Positions 23,161 through 34,200 of a stretch of DNA of 64,000 nucleotides are shown here, piece by piece. The notes beneath the pieces were generated by a model, which ran no database searches, had not been told where the DNA came from, and saw nothing but the letters and a program-made list of their open reading frames with translations. Position 1 is the first letter of the stretch; each line of letters starts with the position of its first letter. A program made the position numbers and the translations under genes. The stretch spans positions 128,485,105 through 128,549,104 of the forward strand of contig NC_134572.1 of NCBI RefSeq assembly GCF_050947875.1, given 5' to 3'. Source of the stretch: Dermacentor variabilis. Its lineage: Eukaryota > Arthropoda > Arachnida > Ixodida > Ixodidae.

Positions 23161-23530
23161 AGATCTTTCACCAGAAATTCTATTGTAGACACATTAACAA
23201 ATCGAGACATCGTGTCCTGCTGTTTTGTTTAGCATATACTGGTGGCTAGATTCTGTAAACTGCTGAGTGAAGGTAGCCGTTCATCTCTGCAGAAACGATG
23301 CACCTGCGTACTACTAATGTGCGTTGTCACCATGGACCCGAGCACACGGGGTCTCGCATCGCACAATGAACACCATCCGCGGTGCCATATCAGTTGATGA
23401 CTTGATGGATTTTTAGAAAGACAGAAAACTGAGCTAGTTGGTAAGGATTCATTATGCAACAAAGAGGTCATGCGTGCAGACAGGACACAAGAGTAGAGAA
23501 GTGAACAACAGGAACGCCCTATTCTTAGCA

Positions 23531-24055
23531 ATATTTACCTCAGTAAGATTGACAGCTGCTTAGAGAAAGCCTTAGGAGATTGCGTTATCAAGATATTTCG
23601 CTACGTTGATGATTACCTGATTTTCTGCAATAGGGAAGAATTCGATTCCGCTGCTACCTCAGTAAGTGAGCAATTTAAACTTTATGGAGGAGGATTAAAG
23701 TTTACCAAGGAATTTCCTCTGCGACGCGTAATTCAGTTTCTTGACTTTTCCTTGGTCTTCGAACAAGATCACGTTCGTTGGCAGTACTCCCCAACATCTT
23801 CGAAGCCGCTGTTAAACTTTCAATCCAAGCATTCCAAAGTTGTAAAAACGGAATTGCCATGTCGTGTCTGAAGTCTTCTCTCACCAGATCATGCATGCAC
23901 AAGATGAACGCCAGCATTAATGCGCAGGTCCGGCGCCTATTAGAAGCAGGTTATCCTAGTGTAGCAGTGGCCACTGTGGCTGAAGGCCTAAAGAAGTATG
24001 TTTCGAGGGCGACGTACGTGATTACAGAAAACAGCAATAGCAAAAAAAAAGAGTA
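23531..24055 (+). pseudogene. PLE reverse transcriptase, partial
   Basis: SNIYLSKIDSCLEKALGD leads into the catalytic box RYVDDYLIFCN (YVDD at 23602-23613), then FKLYGGGLKFTKEFP and IQFLDFSLVFEQDHVRWQY. After a frameshift near 23830 the thumb region continues as SCLKSSLTRSCMHKMNASIN and AQVRRLLEAGYPSVAVATV. It ends at a TAG near 24054. The Tyr-Val-Asp-Asp box and the CxxxL..S....H....N order match Penelope rather than LINE RTs. Fingers and motif A are absent. Confidence 0.8.
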
Positions 24056-24511
24056 GTGGCTATTCCCTACATTCAATCAGTGTCGCACAGGCTTAAAAAA
24101 GTTGCAAATAGATATGATGTTAATGTTGCTTTCACTGCTTCCAATAAGCTAGGTAAGATATGCGCTGCCGTGCAGAGGAAAAAGGCGAAGTTAAAAGGCA
24201 TAAAAATAACAGATATTTGTCCAGTGAAGCACAATAAGAACAACAGCTTTACTGACTGTCGTATGGGTGTGGTTCACAAAATTCCCCTTGGCTGTGGCCA
24301 GTTCTACGTAGGGGTAACGGGGCGGTGTATTAATCAGAGACTAATGGAACATAAAAGGTTAACTGGTGGATCGCCTTCCAATCTTTCCCTACATTGGCTA
24401 GATTGTAACTGCATGTCAAAGTTAGATGAATGCGCGATATTGTACAGGCATAAGATACGCGTCTTATGGTACAGGCATGGCATATATATATTGGTGGAAG
24501 TGCGTGCGTGA
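24056..24511 (+). pseudogene. PLE GIY-YIG endonuclease domain
   Basis: A 150-residue open frame. It starts with AIPYIQSVSHRLKKVANRYD (end of the RT thumb and linker) and then carries the endonuclease, VVHKIPLGCGQFYVGVTGRC followed by INQRLMEHKR. FYVGVTGR stands for the YIG half of the motif, and Arg and His downstream match the conserved catalytic positions. A Cys/His cluster (LHWLDCNCMSKLDE) follows, as in other PLEs. It is out of frame with the RT piece by a short shift near 24055, and the last conserved Glu region is eroded. In a live PLE this domain nicks DNA for integration. Confidence 0.8.
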
Positions 24512-24755
24512 GTCAGCCTTCGATTACTTTACATAAGGAAGAGATTAAGTGCTTAAAGAGTTATCTCTCACGTAGACCGGCCCATGTACCTGACTGACAA
24601 GTGGTGATACCATTCCAGAGCTTGCGCAGATGAGTTTGTGATCTTTTTTTTGTCTCAGTGCTCCCGTCAGTTGATAGTCGGCGTTCGTGTTGTCCACTTC
24701 TCTACTCTTGTGTCCTGTCTGCACTCCTCACCTGTTTGTTGCATAATGACTTGAT

Positions 24756-25125
24756 GGACCTGGCCAATGACCGGACTGTCAGAAGGCTGGAGTGAGTCAA
24801 ACGTCACAAATGTAAAACGAATCAAAATCGGGCGCGACGACAAGAAAATCCAAGCAAAATATCTCATTTTCAGATTTGGTTCAAGTGCGCTGCCCGAGAC
24901 CATCGAAGCAGGCAGTGTAAATATCCACGTGAGGCCATATATTACTAAACCTCTCAGATGCTTTAAATGCCAGAGATTCGGTCATAGTTCACCGAACTTC
25001 TGCAGCCAACTGACATGTGCTAAATGCAGTATGCATGATCATCCAGCGGAATCGTGCGAAAACGCTCTAAATTCTGTGAACTGTGATGAGGACCGCACTG
25101 CTCACTCACAGCGCTGCCGATAATG
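24756..25125 (+). pseudogene. LINE ORF1 (gag-like) fragment with CCHC zinc knuckles
   Basis: Reads MTGLSEGWSESNVTNVKRIK, then LIFRFGSSALPETIEAGSV and a knuckle array: CFKCQRFGHSSPNFC, then CAKCSMHDHPAESC, then CDEDRTAHSQRC. The second knuckle has the canonical C-x2-C-x4-H-x4-C spacing, while the first has one extra residue before its last Cys. This is the ORF1 protein of jockey/I-type LINEs, which binds element RNA. It may belong to the same LINE copy whose endonuclease starts at about 26535, with about 1.4 kb of other sequence in between. Only the C-terminal part is present and the frame ends at 25123. Confidence 0.75.
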
Positions 25126-25139
25126 AAAAAAAAAATCAT

Positions 25140-25900
25140 GAGCCATTCCATTCTGTGAATGTGGTTGACCAGCGAAGCTGTTGAGCACATGACACGGAGG
25201 TGGCGCATACTTTTGAACAAAGGTGCGAACTCATTTATTGTCTTGATGTGTGGTCATCGCGACGAAAGGTACGCACACTCATTTATTGTCTTGAACGATG
25301 GTCATTATTTCACTTGCAACTGGAATCACATTCTTTCATAATGTCAAATCGATGCACGTTTGCCGTGATCGGTGGTCATTACTTCACTTGCAACTGCAAT
25401 CCCATTCTTTCAGAATGTCAGATCGATGCACTTACGCCGCTGGGTGGCCATTTAAACCGGATCGGTGTGGCATCGCAAGGGATATGCCTGCAACACGTAA
25501 AGCGTAAACCGCTCACTTTTCGGTACCGACACATCCACATTGAAATAACCGACAACGACAAAAGGGGTAGTGTCATTGCAGCTAATTCACGCAAAGTGAG
25601 TAGCCATGACCCTTACGGGACTATGAGCCATTGCATTTTTTGCTTGCTCACGGGGATACGAACCATTGGTGACGGAGGTATGATCCATTTATGATGACAG
25701 TTTTCGACATGCTATTCTGCATGTTGCATGCGTGATTAGAAAGAAGTTGAACATTGTTCACTTCACTTTGTTGAGTGCTTGTGGGCGCTGCTTTATGGGG
25801 CTATGAGCCACTGCATTTTTTGCTTGCTTGCAGTAGTACGAATGCTTGCGGGCATATATGAGCCATTGATGATAGTTTTTGTTCAAAGAGAACAGAAATG
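25140..25900. repeat. Degenerate tandem array
   Basis: Several diverged units are visible. gatggtcattatttcacttg (from 25297) recurs as ggtggtcattacttcacttg (from 25371), giving a 74-base period with about 90% agreement over about 60 bases. actcatttattgtcttga occurs near 25230 and again near 25278. actatgagccattgcatttt near 25621 recurs as gctatgagccactgcatttt near 25801, and tatgagccatt-like strings occur at several other points. It looks like an old minisatellite or the tandemly repeated interior of an unknown element. Confidence 0.6.
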
Positions 25901-26534
25901 CGCGACACCCTGGCCCTACACAACTTCCCTGTAAAAAAAGAAACAAATCTAAGGTAAAATAGATCATATCATTCCAAGAAGCGCACAGGTTGGTGTCGTA
26001 CCAGACAAAAAACAGTTTTGCCGAAGTGTCGTGCCCGGGGCCAGCGCCACAATTGCTTCCGGTGGCTGTCCGACCTACACGCAGTGAGCTGGTGACAACG
26101 CCGACCGGTTTCAGCCTGCGGTGCTCCACCATTACAGAAGGACGAACCATAGACCTCTGCGTTGGTGGGTTCCAGGGCTTCGTCTCATGAGGCGAGGCCT
26201 TCAAGACGAACACACCGCTCCAAATAGCGGATGTTCAGCGTTCTGCCAGAGGCAATGGATACAACTGAATGGACAGAGAAAAGACAGGAGATGTCTCCTG
26301 ACTTTTCTTGTGCCTTAGCTTGTGTTCCAGTAGTTCGCACACTGAATTTAGCTGTGCTTCCATTTATCTAGCTGTGATCCTATGCAGGCGGCGAAGCCAG
26401 TGCTGAAGGAATGGCGCGAGTCTCGGGACGGCGCCTAGAGAGGCAAACCCTGCATCACGGGTGCCGGGAAAGGCTCAGGGAGCTAATTTTCATTTCTGTT
26501 TCTTCAACACACAGCATAGAACTTTTTCAAAATG
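25901..26534. other. No gene recognised
   Basis: Unrecognised sequence between the tandem array and the LINE endonuclease. The - strand open frame across 25758-26213 includes stretches of the tandem array and shows no known domain. Part of 26230-26534 could be decayed LINE sequence preceding the endonuclease. Confidence 0.4.
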
Positions 26535-27971
26535 ATTGCACAAAAATCTACAGTGGAATGTGCCAGGTATTCCACACAGTCTTCACGTCAAAATACTGAT
26601 GCACAAGTTTAATCCAATAGCACTTCACGTTCAATACACACATTTAAAGCCGACACACACAAGCTTTCTCCTACAATATGGCATATTCCACAAAAACCAC
26701 GACGAGGGCAATGTCCCATCAGGCGGCGTAGCAGTTATTATGGACAAGTGTGTAACTTGTGGTTATTTACCCCTATAGACGTCCACAGAGGCAGTATCAG
26801 TACGGGCAATACTTTTTAATATATTCTTTACTGTCGGCTCTCTCTATAGTCACCCTAACTATAAAATGAGTAGGACATACTTCTATGACTTCACTGAGCA
26901 GTTTCCAGGGCCTTAAGTACTAGCTGGGGATTTCAACGCCACAGCACTCTTTGGGGAGGCTGCCCGGGCGAGGCAAAAGGTCACCTTGCAGAAAGTGTTC
27001 TTATACACTCCGTTTCAAGTCTCTTTAGTAAGAAAGAGCCAACCTACTACAACGTCCATCATAATACGTACTCATCTATAGATTTGTCACTTGAATCTTC
27101 TACACTTTTCTCGACGTAGTATGAAATGTTATCGTCAATCCTTTTGCGAGTTATAATTTTCCTATTTTGTTGAGCCCGATAAAACAACATGACCCTCATC
27201 CACATGCCTCTCGATGGATGTTGGCCTCCACCGAGTGGGATAATTTTAAAGAGTTTACTTATCATGGGATCTCATAAGCGATCTCATCGTGCATGACGCC
27301 ATGACATATTTTGCTGCTTTTATTATTGACGAAGCATAAAAGTTGGTTCCAGAACAAAACGGTCATTCATGTCAGACACCTGATTCTTTGTGGAATGAAG
27401 ACTGCAGAAATGCGCGAAAGAGACAGAATAAAGCACGGGACAGACTGCGTCACTCTACTGCAGGAAATCTTGAACAAATTAAGCCACAGGGGAGAAGGAA
27501 GTGCGGCAAGCAAAGAGGGTCAGCTAGCAGAGGGTTCTCTCGGAAATAAATTCCTATACAAAGGAAACGAAAGTGTGGAATGGGCTCAGAAAGCTAAAGG
27601 AGCTAAAGGGGGCAATCAAGCCACTCTTTGCCTCTGGTAAATGACGAAGGAAATAGCTTGGAAGACCAGGCTGACGCTCTTGGGAGGCTCTTCAAGCACG
27701 TCGCTCAATGAATTATTCGCAGTCATTCCTTAAACACAAAGAACAAATAGGATGCATGTCATTGGATCGTAAGCGCAGACAGATCGAACCCTTAAATCAC
27801 CCTTTTACGATTGGCGAGTTAAGGGTCTCCTTAAACAAATGACAGAGCTCTGCACTGGGACGACAAACCAGTGTACTGTATGGCCACAACATTCCCTCCG
27901 GACACCCATATCACTCCGCTCACAATACACTTCTGTTAGCCACACCTCAATATTTCTGTTAGAAAGCGAAT
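26535..27971 (+). mobile_element. LINE endonuclease region (jockey/I-like), broken
   Basis: The frame opens with LQWNVPGIPHSL, the usual LQWN start of a LINE endonuclease, and proceeds through FLLQYGIFHKNHDEGNVPSG, GVAVIMDK, EAVSVRAILF, GSLYSHPNYKMSR, and VLAGDFNATALFGEAAR (the GDFN box near 26925-26975). Beyond 27340 it gives SLWNEDCRNARKRQNKARDR, the endonuclease-to-RT linker, and further RT-proximal sequence with LVNDEGNSLEDQADALGRLF. Stops and frameshifts occur throughout. The RT fingers and motifs A and B are absent, and the sequence is interrupted here by a Penelope-like insertion. The RT C-terminus resumes after 29063. Confidence 0.72.
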
Positions 27972-28866
27972 TTCAATATCTTGCAGAAGAGTACGCATTT
28001 GGGCTGGTTGGTTCATGATTACGAGCAGTAAAAACAGCGCTAAACAACAGGACGAGGAGAGGGACACAGACAACAGTGCTGACTAACAAACAAGTGTCTG
28101 TATTCTTTCAGTCAGCATATATATACTCCGCCGCTATGTCAAAGCACAGAATCAACAGGATTCAGCATACGCAGGGGAGGAAAATGCAGTTAATGCGATA
28201 TATGCGCCAGGTTGCGCATAAGCTCCAAACGGTTGTCAACAGGGCAGGTGTTAGGTTGCCTGTTCACTGCCAGAAATCAGTTAGGTAGCCTGTGCCATCA
28301 CGTCTTTCGGGTGACCGAGAACAACAAAAAAATTGTAAAAAGCAGAACAGACAGAGGTTTCTTGGTTACTGTTATGACTGTGTGGTTTATAAGATTCCTC
28401 TTTAATGCAAGCGTTTTTATATCGTTCAAACGAGGCGGTGTACCAATGACCGCATGCGCAAACACACAAACAAAGTTCAAAAACGAGCTAAATATAGTCT
28501 GTTATCACTGCATCGCAATGAATGCGGCTGCAAGCCGTCTTTAAGAGATGTGACCTACCTATCAAAGTACCGCGATGACCGTTCACGTCTTATTTCCGAA
28601 GCTTTCCACATTCACGTTAGCGGCGAAGCGTGTGTAAGCGTTCCCTCTATTTCTCTCCTTCCGAAGGAGATTGCCTTCATATCGCATTAATTGCATATTT
28701 GTCCCCTGCGCATTCTGAATTCTGTTGATTCTGTGCTTTGAGATAGCGGCGGAGAGAATGCTGACTGAAAGAATAAAGACACTGGAATAAAGTCAGCGCT
28801 GTTGTCTATGTCCCTCTCCTCGTCCTGTTGTTTAGCGCTGTTTGTACTGCTCGTATTCAATATCTT
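27972..28866. repeat. 11-bp direct repeats bracketing the second Penelope-like copy
   Basis: TTCAATATCTT occurs at 27972-27982 and at 28856-28866, just outside the inverted arms of the second PLE. This fits a target-site duplication, although sequence just beyond it (to about 29062) also resembles PLE termini, so the match could be coincidental. Confidence 0.4.
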
Positions 28867-29062
28867 CTCAGCATGTGTGTCAATCTCAAGTAGTGCCTTT
28901 TGTTGCTTGGTTTTTTGGCTTCCCTACCTCTTGATATGATTAACTGATAGTCTTTAGACAATGTCATGTTCGTATGCTGCGGTATTTGCAATGCCTTATT
29001 TATACGTGTTGATAGTTTCAATAAAAATTTAGTTGAAAGTTAGCGCTCGTGCCGTCTTCTTC
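27983..29062 (+). mobile_element. Second Penelope-like element, inverted-arm form, inserted in a LINE
   Basis: The left arm (about 28000-28206) and right arm (about 28675-28860) are inverted copies roughly 190 bases long. The shared core contains aacagcgctaaacaacagga and attctttcagtcagcat, and it extends inward to gcagttaatgcgatat. Between the arms lies a decayed PLE C-terminus. The left arm starts with tgggctggttggttcatgat, the terminus also seen at other PLE ends in the window. Beyond 28866, about 190 more bases ending in tagcgctcgtgccgtcttct resemble another PLE terminus. The RT is almost wholly missing. Confidence 0.72.
28130..28690 (+). pseudogene. PLE C-terminus with GIY-YIG domain, broken
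   Basis: AHKLQTVVNRAGVRL and, in another frame, GSLCHHVFRVTENNKKIVK give the linker region. Then comes the endonuclease, VVYKIPL-stop-CKRFYIVQTRRCTNDR followed by MRKHTN, with YIVQTRRC in place of the YxGQTGRC of intact elements. A Cys-rich knuckle CGCKPSLRDVTYLSKYRDD and the terminal SRLISEAFHIHVSGEACVS follow, the latter carrying the conserved Glu. At least three frame changes. It is related to, but clearly a different family from, the copy at 23450-24748. Confidence 0.72.
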
Positions 29063-31225
29063 TAGTCTCAATGTGTGTCACTTCGCACTGCAATTCAAGA
29101 GTATGGAGTACTTATTTGTGGGCTTTTCATTGTAAAGATGAATTGCTGCCATTCATCCATTCGATGCAGTATGTTTTATTCGGTATGCGTCGACGATCTA
29201 CAGGTAGGATCTGGCAGTCCTCGCAGTCTCTGAGCGACAGGTTCAGCTTTGTCTTAGCAAAGTCTCTAAATGGACCTATGAAAAGGCTTTAAGTTTAACT
29301 CGACTAATAGGTCCTGTGTACTTTTTCTACCAAACAGAGAACTGTTCGGTGTTCCTGATTGAGGAAAGCATTGACAGCGCGAACCTATGAGCACGGAATA
29401 CAGATTTTAGGCATGATGCTATACACAAAGCTTGTCATTCCACGCATAAAATATGTGAAGAACGAATACTTAAAAACAATAAAGATTGTTAGAATGTTGT
29501 CGCACACAACGTGGCGTAGTGGTAGGAAGCATCTCGTGAAGCTCTATAAGAGCCTTATCTGTACATTATTAGACTACGGTGCGATAGCGTACGGGTCTGC
29601 TACGCCCAGTGCCCTAAAGATACTGGATCCCATCCACTACATAGTCATCTGTTTGACCACAAGCGCATTTAGAACAAGTCCTGTGGCAAGCCTCTACGTA
29701 GAGGCAAATGAGTGGTCATTCCATCTACAAAGGACATACTCCAGCTTCACATATATTTTCTAAAAGTAAATGCCAACTTATAACACCCGTGCTATTCAAT
29801 GATAAACGACATGACCAGAACCACCAGTCCAGCAAAGAAATGGGTGTACCGCTGCTTGAACAACGCTTCATGCCTTCATCGTAACTGTTACCACGTCGTA
29901 GTGGCAGCTCATAGAGTGCGAGACATAGTTCATTGAGGTCACTAAGCATGCTCCAGAAGCACATGTTAAGATGCACTTTCTAAAACTTGAGGCGAAATAC
30001 TCATGCCCGGAGTATTACACTAACGTAGCAAGATCACATGGCGGTGTTCCTTATGCAGAACACGATCCATATTACTCGGAATCCAATGTTCTGAACACTG
30101 AAACGAGCATCTTTACGGCTGAGGGATACGCAGTACAGTCGGCTAGTAAAGATATTAAGAAAACAAGCATTCAAAAAGTGATTATACACACTGACTCTAA
30201 GTGTTGTAGGATCCTAAAGTTCGTTCCATAAAAGTAAAAATCGGGTACTAATATGACCTTCACTCAACATTGTGTCCAACATAGATGTATAATCAGCAAG
30301 TTACAATATGCTGGATCCCTGGACAGAGGCATCGAGGGCATAATATGCTCGCTATTGAAACCGCCACACCAACAGCATCAAAAAAAGACTAGCTCATATA
30401 TAGCTGTCCCTGCCATTCACTTAAAAGACTTTCTTGCGAAAAGAACCTTAAGAGCCGCTGGAAACGTTTATGGGACACTGAAACATCTAACAATCTGCAT
30501 ATCAATAAACCACAATTAGGAAATTGGCTACCCATATCAAAAATACGTGAACCGAGGTCATCATCTGTCGACTTCGAATCGGCCCCACGTATGGCCCACA
30601 CTCGTGCCTCTTGACTGGTCACGAGCCACCTATTTGGGGTAAATGTGGATCAACTTTAACTGTCCTTCCCATGTTCTCGGAATGGCGAGCATTAGAGACT
30701 CACAGGAAATAAAAAAATATTTTCATTCAGCATACTGTCAACAAGCTTCACTACATGCAGCAATGTTCTTTTGCAATAGCCCGCACTTTGACAGTAAATC
30801 AGCCTTAGCTTTTTTTAAGCATTGTTGGTTTACTGCGTGTTATACACCCAAGACATTCTTAGCACATTCTCTCAATGGAGGAGGCTGCTGCGATAATATG
30901 CTTTTGTAGAGCACGTACTTCCAGGCCCTTGCATTCAAGGGTACCGCTGAGGCATTAGTGCTGACATAATTTTTTTTTTGTATCATCCCCTCGTTGCATA
31001 CCGTTTATTAACATAGCATGTCTCACACCTCACGTGTCATTCGCATAATTTTAATACGTGTATATTTTACGCACTTCACATGTTTTGTGGCCTCCGTAGA
31101 GCCGTGTTACATCCACCCTTTGAACTTCACAGCTCACGCGCGACTGGCGGCTAATTATCATTGCGTTGGCGCTCTTTGGCCACACCTGGCCCTCGCGAAA
31201 ATAACATCCAGGCATCATCATCATC
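29063..31225 (+). mobile_element. LINE RT C-terminus, RNase H and 3' end (jockey/I-like), broken
   Basis: Starts in the RT palm with SVCVDDLQVGSGSPRSL (the catalytic xVDD box near 29185) and, after a shift, SLSDRFSFVLAKSLNG. The thumb follows (29359-29763): IPRIKYVKNEYLKTIKIVRM, LVKLYKSLICTLLDYGAIAY, SALKILDPIHY. RNase H (29971-30231) reads KYSCPEYYTNVARSHGGVPY, TSIFTAEGYAVQSASKDI and VIIHTDSKC; the usual first Asp (TD.S) is Asn here, while the Glu and second Asp remain. After more decay, HLKDFLAKRTLRAAG and SPHFDSKSALAFFKH mark the C-terminus. The 3' UTR (30910-31225) contains ctctttggccacacctggcc and ends in (ATC)n. It is probably the continuation of the endonuclease fragment at 26535-27971. 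Confidence 0.75.
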
Positions 31226-34200
31226 TGCGTAGCATTTACCACACATCCCTTCCCGTTCTCAGAGTGGCGAAGCAAAATTGTTGATCACCACTTCCACTAT
31301 GGCCCTCGTATATTGTAAGCCTGCATTATCTTGCGTATTTTTTTTTCATTTTTTTTAGGGTGGGCGCTTGGTACTGTTATAAGCGAAGAAACAAAAGCCG
31401 CAGCGTGCCCTCTGTTTGTAACACACTCGCAAGCCCCACGCACACAGCAGAAAAAGAAAACAAAAGAAAGCCGGGTACGACCCCATTGTTGATAACCGTG
31501 AGACAACCTGCCAGTGCACTTCACTAGTGGTGGCGTCCGCTTAATCGCTGCACTGTCAGCAGCGCAATGAAGCCCGTTGTCCCACGCAGTGCGCCGAAGC
31601 TGCCGCGGCAAATAATTGCGCGCCCGTTACGCGTAGATAAAGGGTTTTCCTTCGTGCCGTGCAGTAACGTGTGTCGTGCTCCAGGCAATTCGGAGCACAC
31701 GTCGGCGCAACGATTAGCTCACCTCGTTTCCCCACTTTGCGCTGTGGCCGAAGAGATAATTTACGCGACAAGTGTTGCAGGCATATTTGCTAAATGCTCG
31801 CAATAATGGGGCAAATTTGAAGATTTGCCTGATGTAACAGCCAACATTCTACGAGTTGCATCGTAATGCCGTGTGTGTAAGTTCAGAAGAGTTCAAAGAA
31901 GTCCGATCCAGAGAAACTGGACCTCAGTACTACACGTGTCCCCTTGCAGTACAACGATGTTTATTCGTGCTACAGCTACAGGTCTCCCTGCTATAGTCCA
32001 AAGCAGTAACGCATACTAGGTTTAGGACACATGACTGCGGCTGTATGGTTCATTTTTCTGAACAACGGTCGATAGCTGCGCACTATACTCATGGAAGGCC
32101 GGCTCAAGCAATTCGCTTGCTGTTAAGTAAATTTCTATTTTCACCCATCTGCTCGCCGTGAAGACAGTTCCTGTTTGTGGTGAAGCACGGCACGCGAATG
32201 TCTCGGCCGTTCGACGTGGCGTATCCATAGCTGCGTTTCGGCGCGTCCCTCGAGCTTGACGCATCGTCTAGGACGCTTCGTCAAGCACGCCTGCTACAAG
32301 GGCAGGTCGCTGCACGCTCCCCTCGCTGTGGAACCGCACAAAGCCCTTGACAAGCTCTGACAAGCCACCACGCCGTATAAACTGCGCGACAGAAGCCGTC
32401 GGTCATGAGGGCACGGTGCGCAAGCGGACAAGAAAGCAAAGACGCTGAAACGGCGACAAATCTTCTCCTCTTAGCCCGGCTGTCATTTTTAAAATTATTT
32501 TTGAAAGCGAGAATTCGCCTTCGCAGGGGGACAACTGACTGGACTCACGAAAGAAGAAACAACGAATACGGATCTTCGACCGTATACGGCGGACGAAGCG
32601 CGGCGCGAGAAAAATGAACCGGTAATGGCGGCACCCGGACGCATTCAGGCGCGCGCGCGGGCGTCGTGCGCCTGGGAGCGCACTCGTGCGGTCAATGGCC
32701 CTTGCTGGCCGGACTTGGCATCAATGACCGGGGGACGAAATACGGTTCTTTCGGCGCGTGCGGCGACCGGGCGTCTTTAACTGGAGAGAGAGATGGCGCG
32801 CGCGAGAGAGCTTGAACTTTCGCTTTCGAGGTCACTGTATGGGCCCGTTCAGGACGAGGACAAGGCCGGAGACAAAGAGGGAGCGTGTCGCTCGCGAGCG
32901 GAGCCGCTCGTATGTGCGCGCGTGCACAGGAGAGTTTCGCTTCTAAAGCCGGAGCTCGTTGACGAGACCAGTAAAGTACCGCGGAGGCCCCGTTCCGCGT
33001 CGAGGCCGGATAATCGGAGACACTACCGGCTTAACGTGGGACAGCGGAAGGCTGGAAGTGGGGGAAGCCCCCGCTTGTATTTGGGCGCCTAAGCGTCTAG
33101 AAGCCGCGGAACAGGATAAAACGTGGACGCATCGAAGCGGCGGTCCTTTCTGTCTACTACTTTGTCGCCGTCGCCTTTTCGCTGGCGTATGGTGGTGTGT
33201 TTGTGGACGGCGAACCATTAGCAGATCATCTCGTCCAGTCTCAAGATGTTGGGGTTCTCAAAAAAGGCCTGGTGGTGTGGAGTCTCGTCGGGGTTAGCCA
33301 GTCGTCTTCGTCGCGAGGCCCTTAGTTGGGGAAGCTCCGTTCAGGAGGTTGTCGAAGGTCGCGAGTCTGGTGTATGCTCACGCGGAAGTCGAACGTCTAA
33401 ATGCGGGTCCGCGTCGCGCCGGCTTCATTGCACGTGCCACGTGAATCGGCTTTACTGCGTGACGGTGTGGGCGCGCGTAGGATGGGGACGGTTTGCTTTC
33501 GTGACTCGGGCAGGTGCGGGCGGACACTAAGGAGAGAGTGGCCGAGTGTTGGCGGTAGAAACCTCCCATCAGGAATCGGTGTCAATTGGAGCCTTCGCGC
33601 AAACACTCCGGGGGAGCGGCTGCTTGCGGACTGAGCGCGCAGTTCAAATATAGGTGGCATTATAGACAGCGCCGTATTTGGCAGGCGGGCACTTAGGCCC
33701 TGCACCTGTCAGTGAGGATCACGGACGGTACGGACGTCGGCAGAGCTGCAGACGTATGCCTTATCGGATGAACGAGACTCTCCCCCAACCCTCGACGACC
33801 GATCGCCGCGGCGCCGGAGCCTATCTATAGGAAATGAGTTCCCGTATCCCAATGAGGTGAGATGATTGCGGACATCGGTTCTTTAGATGAATCATTCAAT
33901 GATCCATTAATCGAAAATTGAGCTGCTATTTTCTGCTCGGATGATTTCTCTTTGAGTAAAAGGTGCCTAGCCATGTGCTTTGCTGTCCTGATCAATGGTA
34001 TCCGCATTTCCACTCGTCCGCTATCTCGCTCATTGTGAAATGGAAAATGTGGTTGACGAGGAATGTATGCTGCGTTTTACGATGCGAGCAGCTTTGCCAT
34101 TGTTTCGCTTATAGATGTTGTCCACGACCTCAAAGTGTTTTGCCGAATCTCATAGTGAACACACAAAATCTAGGCCACCCGGAAACCGTATCCAAAATTT

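Larger units (their letters stand above)
23450..24748 (+). mobile_element. Penelope-like element (PLE) with inverted ends, inactive
   Basis: A coding core (RT palm, then GIY-YIG endonuclease) flanked by inverted terminal segments of about 69 bases: 23450-23518 (cattatgcaacaaagaggtc and following) and 24680-24748 in reverse complement. The two arms agree except for a handful of changes and share a run containing gcagacaggacacaagagta. Inverted or tandem partial copies at the ends are characteristic of Penelope elements. The 5' part of the RT is missing, and the left arm passes directly into the RT palm. Confidence 0.82.

Noticed and set aside
25140..25900. CRISPR array
   Set aside because: The repeats are long, diverged and not separated by uniform unique spacers, and the genome is clearly animal. 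No CRISPR structure occurs anywhere in the window.
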